The translations under genes and the position numbers were made by a program. Shown here piece by piece: positions 47,601 through 53,918 of a stretch of DNA of 64,000 nucleotides (within the stretch, counting starts at the first letter, position 1; every line of letters begins with the position of its first letter). Source of the stretch: JBHGBM01 sp041946965 (GTDB lineage: Bacteria; Acidobacteriota; Terriglobia; Bryobacterales; Bryobacteraceae); assembly GCA_041946965.1 (NCBI GenBank), contig JBHGBM010000019.1, positions 12,649 through 76,648 on the forward strand, in the 5' to 3' direction. The notes under the pieces are model-generated. The model was not told where the DNA came from and did not search any database. It saw only the letters and a list, made by a program, of their open reading frames with translations.

Positions 47601-47920
47601 CCCACGTTGAGCACCACGTCCACCGTGCTGGTCGTGGAGGTCTCCAGCACAATGCCGGCCCGCACGAACTTCTTGAAGCCGCTTTGCTCGCAGGTCAGCT
47701 CATACTGCCCCGGATTCAGGAAGGAAATGGAATAGACTCCGCTCTGGTTTGTCTGGGCCGTAACCGCCTGGCCCGTCGCGACGTTGCGTATCACCACCTC
47801 GACACCCGGCACCACCGCCCCGGAACTGTCCGTGACCGTTCCGGTAACGCGCGACTGGGCCCAACCCGTGCCGCACACCGCCAGCAAGAAAAAGAACGAT
47901 AGCAGCCAACGTTTCCGCAT
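44660..47920 (-). CDS. TonB-dependent receptor, Oar-like
   Basis: 1086 residues with a signal peptide (RWLLSFFFLLAVCGTGWAQ). Carboxypeptidase-regulatory domain (GTVTDSSGAVVPGVEVVI to EQSGFKKFVRAG), plug (DMPIESRRVGALVRLMG, MWTLDGGVAQNQS, EFKVLANNYPAEYGRSG), barrel with SYYSSVNNTQALGFSLNGSF and NMLGNYTWAKFLDDVE, and a terminal strand REIQLSLRLAW. The distance to the next gene (203 bp to the sulfatase start) leaves room for a separate promoter, but orientation and content suggest the receptor and sulfatase serve the same glycan. Confidence 0.92.
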   Translation of the reverse strand: MRKRWLLSFFFLLAVCGTGWAQSRVTGTVTDSSGAVVPGVEVVIRNVATGQAVTAQTNQSGVYSISFLNPGQYELTCEQSGFKKFVRAGIVLETSTTSTVDVVLNVGQISDVINVTAASPLLESETGALGQLVENKMILDMPIESRRVGALVRLMGNITFTGEDGGQSIPKFSLAGGRSYNQMWTLDGGVAQNQSNGSPQLSLNPPNESLQEFKVLANNYPAEYGRSGSGFIVMTTRGGTNDLHGAAYEWLRNDKLNARTFFSAGKAPLRYNIFGGSLGGPIRKNKTFFFFNYEGGRRRTGVTVAKTVPQPAEVAGDFSARKDIKVLDPATRVGSTAAQPFPNNVIPASRIDPMGKAFAALYPAPNQPGNDPTKAPSSNYRANTSDPLLQDFYTTRIDHQIREADRLFGRVTIMHAPEEVAAAIPNAIADDRAFYRENENRNFLVSWNHNLRPTVINEFRYMLYNRKYVNRGYGARSGFNGKLNLPGVSGEDMARIGVTGLSTLGQSTVQRVQNPIQTHQFGDGLFWVKNNHSIKTGIDVRRSSNVETQDSSGGGYFSFSDRATNNGLASLLLGWVNSGTLVKTDVLNSRSNYFGLYIQDDWKVTPKLTLNLGLRWEIDFPRWEAKNRQSGFDAFAINPVSRTPGVVTFAGVNGEDKYSHEFDANNWGPRFGFAYTARKGLVLRGGYGIFYNGSYYSSVNNTQALGFSLNGSFTSPDGGYTPAFLFRTGMPAISRDKLGPEYGAVPVGAKVTTAPDFIARDHVNGYSQQWNFTIQKELPGNILWENAYIANVGHKLGSPDTNINQIPLVNGRGPAVQDQTKRRFPQFGNVTSISPSWGNSTYHSLNVKVEKRFSHGLNMLGNYTWAKFLDDVEASSELGGGNGNGYQHMDARGLDKAMSGSDIRHRVAYSSLYELPVGKGRRFSPGNAVLDHVIGGWTVGGILEARTGPPYGVTENTNRLNAFSESQRPNLLRDPNLPGGRTRDEMIRQFFDTAAFQAPGDGVLGNAARTLGPGPGFFGVDVSIHKLFRLTESFGLTFRADVVNLPNMPAFGAPGQARGDGNFGKINSTLASATAREIQLSLRLAW

Positions 47921-48040
47921 GCATTCCTCCGCGATTTCCCACCCAGGGATCCGCTAAACGTTTATTGAAAACTGCCTTCGATTGTACATCAGACCTGCGC
48001 GGCGGTGGAGCGCGCAACCTGCCGTACGAGGTGAGGTGAG

Positions 48041-48073
48041 GCGGCCCGGTCTCCACCCGGCCAACCGGGCCGC
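48041..48073. terminator. GC-rich hairpin downstream of cytochrome gene
   Basis: A perfect 10-bp stem (GCGGCCCGGT with ACCGGGCCGC) and a 13-nt loop lie 15 bp past the stop codon of the minus-strand cytochrome gene, between it and the next minus-strand gene. No T-tract is present. A terminator role is inferred from position. Confidence 0.55.
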
Positions 48074-48088
48074 GTCCGATTCAATCGC

Positions 48089-49378
48089 CTAGTCGCCCAG
48101 GCTGTGGACCTTCCGTACGGACTTATCCTTGCCCGGGCCGTGGCAGGAGTTGCACCGCTCCCGGACCACTCCGAGATCGAGCGCCGCCTGTGAGGTGGTG
48201 AAAGACGCTCCACCGGTGCGGACCATGTGAGAGATCACCTCGCGTTCGTCGTGGCAGGACGAGCATGCCGCTGCGGTCGGGCTGATCCTCACGTCGTCGG
48301 CTGGATCCGTGTTGATAGTGAACGTGCCGTTCGGCAGTCTGGCGTTCTTCTCGCTTTGCGTGTTCATCGTGGAGGCTAGAACGTTCGGACCGAGCGGTGG
48401 GCCGCTCGGCTGCAACTCATAGGTCCCCCGGCGGCCGTCGTCAAGGTGGCAGTTGACGCATCTCTTCAGGTCCGCGGGATACGGGGTCAGGGTGCTGGCG
48501 TTAAAGATCGAGCCGTTGAAGCCGATAACCACCAGGGGGTTCTTGCGGAAGCGCTTCGAGCTCGCATGAATTCCGTGGACCAGGCGCTTGAAATCGAGGC
48601 TTTGCTCAGGATACGTATAGCTGCCGACTACGGTCACCGGGTTGGTATCGGTCACGGGATTGGTGATCAGACCGCGGTACGGAATGTCCGTGTTGTTGGG
48701 GTTGTGACACACCACGCAAACCTGCGGTTCGTCGCTCCGGTTGTTGCCGTGTACCACCAACCGGGGCGCCTTGCCCGTGCCGTCGGTGCGGTGGCAGCCC
48801 ATGCATTTGGCGGCAGTCACCACCTGGCGGCGCGGCGTGACGGCGGCGTCGGTGATGGTGAAATACCCATACACGCTCCTGACCGGAACCCTCACCGTCC
48901 AGGCGCCGGTGGCATCCTTTCCCGCCGGGTGACCCTCGATCACCAACTGGCCGCTCCCGGTGGCCGTCACGGGGATGGCCAAAGGCGAAGTGGCACGGTA
49001 ACTGCCGTCGCCAACGGCCACCACGTTCGCGGCCAGCGCATTCACCGGGATGGGCATGGCCGCCCCCCGGCCGTTGGGAACCGTGTTGCTGAGGCTATTG
49101 AGGTTGTTGATCTCCTTCGTGTTCCAGGCAATCTGCAAAAACAGCCGGCTGGCCCCATTCCCCGTCGAAGTCCACGCCGGGTCGGTGCGGATGTCCGCGG
49201 GCTTGCCGCTGGAATTGTCGATCACCGAAAACGTGACCACCGGGAAGTTGCCCGGAGCCGTGTTCGTGATGCTGATGATTCTGTAAGTGTAGGGGTCGGC
49301 TGCCTGAATAGGCGCCAGAGCGGCCATCCCCAGCAGGACCGGAAGACAGACTCCGAGCTTCAAAGAACCGAAACGCAT
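48089..49378 (-). CDS. Five-haem OmcA/MtrC-like exported c-type cytochrome
   Basis: 429 residues from MRFGSLKLGVCLPVLLGMAALAPIQA, a Sec signal without a lipobox, with GGAGGGG just upstream. Residues about 25-175 form a beta-rich, Greek-key-like domain (IISITNTAPGNFPVVTFSVID, VYGYFTITDAAVTPRR). The rest holds five CxxCH haem sites: CMGCH, CVVCH, CVNCH, CSSCH and CNSCH. LVHGIHASSKRF between the second and third sites gives the distal-histidine type phrase seen in OmcA/MtrC-like proteins, which normally carry ten haems. It should move electrons in the periplasm or at the cell surface. No porin or inner-membrane partner is nearby, and its role is not clear from context. Confidence 0.85.
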   Translation of the reverse strand: MRFGSLKLGVCLPVLLGMAALAPIQAADPYTYRIISITNTAPGNFPVVTFSVIDNSSGKPADIRTDPAWTSTGNGASRLFLQIAWNTKEINNLNSLSNTVPNGRGAAMPIPVNALAANVVAVGDGSYRATSPLAIPVTATGSGQLVIEGHPAGKDATGAWTVRVPVRSVYGYFTITDAAVTPRRQVVTAAKCMGCHRTDGTGKAPRLVVHGNNRSDEPQVCVVCHNPNNTDIPYRGLITNPVTDTNPVTVVGSYTYPEQSLDFKRLVHGIHASSKRFRKNPLVVIGFNGSIFNASTLTPYPADLKRCVNCHLDDGRRGTYELQPSGPPLGPNVLASTMNTQSEKNARLPNGTFTINTDPADDVRISPTAAACSSCHDEREVISHMVRTGGASFTTSQAALDLGVVRERCNSCHGPGKDKSVRKVHSLGD

Positions 49379-49627
49379 AATCCCCTCCGTTTTTGTCGCC
49401 CGCGAAAATCCCCTCAACGCGGACGCGCTTAGTTGCTGTTTCCGATCATAACAGACCGGGACCTGGCACGCCGGATAACACCGTCCTGCCGCAAACAAAT
49501 GTGAACGGCGGTACAGAGCAATCCGGATGCCGGGCGGGCATTCTCCTAAGCGCTTTAGCTTCAATAAGACCGATTGTGCTACCCGGTACGATTTACACAG
49601 ACTGTAGTGAATATTTACATACAACCG

Positions 49628-51262
49628 CTAGCGGACTTCCGCAAACCCAAACGTCAACTCTCCAGCCGTTTCGAGCGCCAGTTCAATCTCGCCCCGCGCG
49701 GAAACGGTGAAGGCGAGATCCGTGCGGCCGGGGTACGGATGGCTGAAGGCCGGTGTCAACTCCGCGCCGGCCACGCGCACGCGCAGTGCCGGCTTGTCGG
49801 CCATCACGCCGAGATAAAGCCGTTCGCCGGACTCGGGCGCGGCCATGCGAATGCCGGCCGCCCCGCGCATGGCGCGGTAGCCGTTGCGAACCGGGAGCCA
49901 GTTGCCCGTCAGGCAGGGCTCGAACAGCGGGTCGCCGGCGTTGACGAAGCGCACCGGCTCGGGCTTCCATTGCATGGCGTGGCGGGCGGTCACGTTGCGC
50001 AGGACGGGTCCGGAGGCGTCGTAGACCACCGCGCGCTCCCGCAGCGCGATGGCCGGGGGCAGGACGAATTTTCCGGAGAGTTCGCGGGGTTCCAGGCGGC
50101 GTTCCTCACCGGGGGCAAGGTAGACTCGCTCGATGCCGAGCGCCCGGAAAGGCAGGTCGGCAAAGCCGGATTGGAATACCTCACTGGTCATGCCCGCGAG
50201 CAGGATCGGCGCCCGCGGTTCCAGGCGGCGGGCCTCGGCCGCGCCTAGAACCACGTCTCGAATGGCCTGGCTGCGGGCGTAGTGCCACCCGGCGATCCCG
50301 CGTGCAGTGGGCAGCGAGGCGGCGAGGCACACCAGCAGCGGCGCCAGCGCGAACCGGGGCGCATGCTTTACCGCCTCTCCAGCCAGCATCGCCAGCCCCA
50401 GCACCGGCGCCGCGAGATAGTAGTCGCTCACGTGGTCCCGCAGGGGCAGGTAGGGCGCCAGCGTCAGCAGGAACCACGCGAGGCCGTAACGCCGGCGCGA
50501 CGCAGACACCGCAACCGCCAACAGCGCCGCGCCCGCGATGGCAGCCGCGCGCCCCGGTCCCAGGGCCATCAACGAATAGCGCCAGAGCGTGGCGGGCAGC
50601 GTCTCCAGGTGAATCGCGTAAACCCCTCCACCCGAAGGCGCCAGCACGAAGTGCAGCGCGGTGTAGGCCGCCGAAACGCCGAACATGGGCAGCAGCCTGC
50701 GCCACAGCCGGGGCGCATACGCCAGCGCCAGCGCGGGATACACCACGGCGCTCTCGAGCGACAGCAGCGCCAGCCCGAACGCGATCCACTGGGCGCGCCA
50801 GCGTTCCTTCACCAGAAACCAGAGCGCCAGCAACAACAGAAAAGCCGCCAGGGCCTGGTTGAAGATCGAGGTCCAGCACATCACCGGCGCGAGCCCGGCG
50901 TTGACGATCCACGTGGCCTGCGCGGCGAGCGCGGCGGGGTGCGAGCCGGTCCACTGCCGCACCAGCGCGCCGAGCAGCAGCACGGCGCCCGCCACCGCCG
51001 CGAATGCCGCGATGCGGAAGGGCAGCGGGTTGGGACCGAACAGCCACCCCAGCAGCAGGAAGTACCCCTCCACGCTCAGCGGACGGAAGACGCCGTGGGC
51101 CTTGGGCGCCAACAACGCGCGCGGCAGATCCCGCCACCCGTGCATGTCGCGCGCCACGTTCAGCCAGCCGAAATCGTCCTGGTAAAAATATGTGTTCAGA
51201 CCCGGCCAGTAGAGCGCCACCAGCAACGCCAGCGGCGCCAGAGTCCAGGCCGCGCGCTTCAC
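49628..51262 (-). CDS. Polytopic membrane protein, GT-C glycosyltransferase-like
   Basis: 544 residues from a GTG that overlaps the preceding stop (GTGA); a second GTG one codon earlier is equally possible. About ten transmembrane segments (1-330) begin with AAWTLAPLALLVALYWPGL. The first exported loop carries YFYQDDFGWLN, an Asp-Asp pair at residues 29-30 like the metal- or substrate-binding acidic motif of GT-C (PMT/ArnT-type) glycosyltransferases. From about 335 a soluble beta-rich domain follows (ILLAGMTSEVFQSGF to TAGELTFGFAEVR). It would transfer a sugar from a lipid carrier on the outer face of the inner membrane, but family membership is only by fold pattern. Last gene of the MoxR operon. 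Confidence 0.65.
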   Translation of the reverse strand: MKRAAWTLAPLALLVALYWPGLNTYFYQDDFGWLNVARDMHGWRDLPRALLAPKAHGVFRPLSVEGYFLLLGWLFGPNPLPFRIAAFAAVAGAVLLLGALVRQWTGSHPAALAAQATWIVNAGLAPVMCWTSIFNQALAAFLLLLALWFLVKERWRAQWIAFGLALLSLESAVVYPALALAYAPRLWRRLLPMFGVSAAYTALHFVLAPSGGGVYAIHLETLPATLWRYSLMALGPGRAAAIAGAALLAVAVSASRRRYGLAWFLLTLAPYLPLRDHVSDYYLAAPVLGLAMLAGEAVKHAPRFALAPLLVCLAASLPTARGIAGWHYARSQAIRDVVLGAAEARRLEPRAPILLAGMTSEVFQSGFADLPFRALGIERVYLAPGEERRLEPRELSGKFVLPPAIALRERAVVYDASGPVLRNVTARHAMQWKPEPVRFVNAGDPLFEPCLTGNWLPVRNGYRAMRGAAGIRMAAPESGERLYLGVMADKPALRVRVAGAELTPAFSHPYPGRTDLAFTVSARGEIELALETAGELTFGFAEVR

Positions 51263-53097
51263 CACAGGTAGTCCCTGGCGATCTCGCGCTTGTCGTGGCC
51301 GTCCAGCACGTGCACCACGCGAATCTTCTTCAGCGACACCGGTGAAAGCTGGCCGATGGGGATGTGCACAATGGTGCGGCCCAGCCGGGCGGCGATGGAG
51401 CGGAAAATCGAGCGCGGCGGGCGCGCCGCCACATACACCACGAAGCGGTCGAGCGAATAGTCCAGCGCCGCCAGCAGCAGCCGCTCCGGCTTGGTTTCGG
51501 CGAATTCGTAATCCGGGTCGCGCCACACGTCGTACATGCGGCGCGGAGGCAGCACCATCAGAAACCCTCCGTACTCGGCGCGCCCTATGCCCGGCCCCAC
51601 CAGGTTCTCGAAAGGCTCGGTCGAGTAGAACGCCATGTCGGATTCGTTCTGGTTTTCCCCGAGCCAGGTGGTGAGGTACGTGTACCGCTCCCGGCGGTCC
51701 TCGTCGAAAATCACCACCACGGCGCCCACCTCGCCCGCCACTTTCTGAAACTCGCGCACGTAGATTTTGCGCTCGTGCCAGTTGCGGATGGTCTCCCGCA
51801 TGTCGATGCCGTCCAGGATCGACGTGGTGAAGGGCTCGGTGCGGGTGCGCTCCTCCGAGAGCACGCTCTTGCCCTTCTTCTTGAGGAAGCGGCCGTAATC
51901 CTCCACCACCAGGTCCTCGGGCGGGTACGAGCAGATGGCGCTGCCGTCCAACTGGCTGGCCCACTCGCCGGGGAATTTCTCCTTCTTGCGCGGCTTCAGG
52001 CCCACGGGACGCAGGCGGCGTTTGGCGCTGGGCAGGCGCCGGCGCAGCCGTATGCGGCGCGTGTGGAGCCAGATCTCCTCGCCGGAAATGCGCACGGTGG
52101 CGGCGTCGCTCACCTCCTTCTGCGGCGGGTATTTGCCTGCCGTCTCCCAGACCTCCCAGGCGTAGTTGTCGTCCACCACGCCGCGGGCGGCGAGCGCCAG
52201 GTCGTAAATGCCGGCCACAAGCTGCCCGTCGGCGAGCGCCAGGTTGCGCGTGTAGCGCGCCAGCAGGTTGCGCTGCCAGTGCGCGACACGCTCGCCGGCG
52301 TTGGCCTCGTAAGATTTCTCCGCCTCGCGCAGCACGGCGTATTGGACGCGCAGGCGGTCGATGGCCTGAGGTCCGCGCATTTCCACGCGAAACTGCTCGT
52401 AACAGTATTGCAGGTACGGGTATTCGATGGTGACTTCGCCGAGCGACTCCGGGTGCGGGTTGAGCACTTCCACGCCGGAGCGCCGCGTGCGCGCCAGCGG
52501 CTGCGCCTGCGGATGCTCCATGGCGTCCAACACGGCGTCGAGCAGGTTCAGCGACACCACCACGAACACGCTTGCCAGCGGGTCGCAGCCCTGAAGCTTC
52601 CAGGCGATGCCGCCGGCGTGGCTCGCAGTTTCCTCCGAGCGCGGCTGCGGCCACAGGCGGTAGGATTCCACGTACTTGTCGAGCCCGATGCGGCGGATGG
52701 AGTAAGGATCGGGGTAGGCGTCGGGAAGGTGCGGGCGCTCGCCGGCTTCAGGGTCGGCGAAGACGATCTCCGCGCCGATCTCCAGACCCGTGCGGATGGC
52801 TTCCGTGAACGGATCGGCCGGTTCCACCGGCACGTAGATGGCGCGGTCCTCCTCGTCCCCGCCTTCTTCCGGGTAGAAGATCACGGACATCTCCGGCAGC
52901 CGCCCCACGGCCCGCAGGTAGGCGCGCTCGAGCGCCATGGGCAGCTCCACCGCCACCACCTGCGGGCGCTCGCGCAGCAGGGCGCGGCGCAGCTCGGACG
53001 CGAACTCCAGCCGCCCGGGCGCCACCGGGAAATACGTGAAGCGGCCGCGGCGCAGGCTGCCGGCTTCAGGTACCAGCCGGTCGATGTCGCCTGGCAT
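51259..53097 (-). CDS. 612-residue protein of unknown function, TIKI/ChaN-like N-terminus, MoxR-linked
   Basis: No signal or membrane segment, so cytoplasmic. Residues about 15-130 read like the TIKI/ChaN-like domain of DUF5682-type proteins: LRRALLRERPQVVAVELP, EMSVIFYPE, AIYVPVEPADPFTEAIRTGLEIGAEIVFADPE. A middle helical region follows (LREAEKSYEANAGERVAHWQRNLLARYTRN). Then come a basic linker (RLRRRLPSAKRRLR), a block KYPPQKEV..ISGEEIWLHTRRI and a C-terminal region with DGIDMRETIRNWHERKIYVREF, GAVVVIFDEDRRERYTYLTTWLGE and a terminal HDKREIARDYLW. I do not recognise the C-terminal half. It overlaps the MoxR ATPase gene by 32 nt and the membrane-protein gene by 4 nt, so it is a fixed partner of both. 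Confidence 0.6.
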   Translation of the reverse strand: MPGDIDRLVPEAGSLRRGRFTYFPVAPGRLEFASELRRALLRERPQVVAVELPMALERAYLRAVGRLPEMSVIFYPEEGGDEEDRAIYVPVEPADPFTEAIRTGLEIGAEIVFADPEAGERPHLPDAYPDPYSIRRIGLDKYVESYRLWPQPRSEETASHAGGIAWKLQGCDPLASVFVVVSLNLLDAVLDAMEHPQAQPLARTRRSGVEVLNPHPESLGEVTIEYPYLQYCYEQFRVEMRGPQAIDRLRVQYAVLREAEKSYEANAGERVAHWQRNLLARYTRNLALADGQLVAGIYDLALAARGVVDDNYAWEVWETAGKYPPQKEVSDAATVRISGEEIWLHTRRIRLRRRLPSAKRRLRPVGLKPRKKEKFPGEWASQLDGSAICSYPPEDLVVEDYGRFLKKKGKSVLSEERTRTEPFTTSILDGIDMRETIRNWHERKIYVREFQKVAGEVGAVVVIFDEDRRERYTYLTTWLGENQNESDMAFYSTEPFENLVGPGIGRAEYGGFLMVLPPRRMYDVWRDPDYEFAETKPERLLLAALDYSLDRFVVYVAARPPRSIFRSIAARLGRTIVHIPIGQLSPVSLKKIRVVHVLDGHDKREIARDYLW

Positions 53098-53908
53098 AGC
53101 GCAGCGCTTCCTCCCCCAGGGTCTGAAGAATGGCCGTCTCTATGGCTTCCAGTTCCGTGATGCGTCCCGGCTCGATGCCCTTCAGCTTGAGCGCGAAGCG
53201 CGTGATGTTGATGCCGTCGCGCACCGTGTAACGCTCGTCGGCGGCGTGCGCCTGCTGGAGAAAATCGGTGACGTAGTTGAGAATGCGGTCCTCGGCGAAA
53301 GGCAAATTCTCGCGCAGGATGTGATACTCCTCGTCGCGCTCCGGGAAGTCGAGCAGGATCTGCGGCTGGAGGCGCGAGTGGATGTACTCGGGAAGCTCGA
53401 AGGTGGAGGCGTCGTCGTTCATGGTGGCCACCAGGCGAAACTCCGGGTGCGCCTGGATCTTGATGCCCGCCACGATGGATTCCACGTAGCGCCGCACATC
53501 CAGCAGCGGCGCGAGCGAGGCCCAGCTTTTCTCGCTCATGCGGTTGCCCTCGTCCAGGATGACGATGCCGCCGCGGATCATGGCGGTCACCAGCGGCGAA
53601 GCCACGTAGCGCAACTGGCCTTCGCCCTCGATCACGGGCGTCACCAGCAGGTCCTCGGGGCGCGTGTCCACGGTGGCTTGCAGGATGTAGACCTCGCGGC
53701 CCATGCGTTTGGCGGCGGCGTAGGCCAGCGTGGTCTTTCCCACGCCGGGCTTGCCGAGCAGGCGCGGGCTCATGGGGACATCGTGCTCGCTCACCACCAT
53801 CCAGGCGGCCAGGAGCTGCCGCATGAGCTCTTCCTGCCCCACCCAGCGGATGGGGATCTCGTCGGGATGGGCCAAGTGCAGCGTGACCCCTTCGATATCG
53901 ACGGTCAT
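53066..53908 (-). CDS. MoxR-family AAA+ ATPase
   Basis: 280 residues, cytoplasmic. WVGQEELMRQL precedes Walker A GKPGVGKTT (52-60). Then RPEDLLVTPVI, Walker B GGIVILDEGNRM (Asp119-Glu120), sensor-1 LVATMN (Asn164) and an arginine-finger candidate HSRLQPQ (Arg179). The lid helix region TDFLQQAHAADERYTVRDGINITRFALKL completes the fold. MoxR ATPases remodel or load metal centres in partner proteins, usually with a vWA protein. No vWA gene is seen here; the overlapping 612-residue protein takes that position. Ten bases separate its start from the stop of the upstream transporter gene. Confidence 0.9.
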   Translation of the reverse strand: MTVDIEGVTLHLAHPDEIPIRWVGQEELMRQLLAAWMVVSEHDVPMSPRLLGKPGVGKTTLAYAAAKRMGREVYILQATVDTRPEDLLVTPVIEGEGQLRYVASPLVTAMIRGGIVILDEGNRMSEKSWASLAPLLDVRRYVESIVAGIKIQAHPEFRLVATMNDDASTFELPEYIHSRLQPQILLDFPERDEEYHILRENLPFAEDRILNYVTDFLQQAHAADERYTVRDGINITRFALKLKGIEPGRITELEAIETAILQTLGEEALRYARRHRPAGT

Positions 53909-53918
53909 CCTATCTCTA

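Noticed and set aside
45392..47902. 836-codon plus-strand open frame opposite a receptor gene
   Set aside because: Shadow of the receptor in high-GC sequence; His/Arg/Val-rich text without recognisable motifs.
51263..52654. Extension of the GT-C-like membrane protein frame upstream into the 612-residue gene
   Set aside because: That part is Arg/Ala-rich out-of-frame text of the upstream gene; the membrane protein begins at the GTG overlapping its stop.
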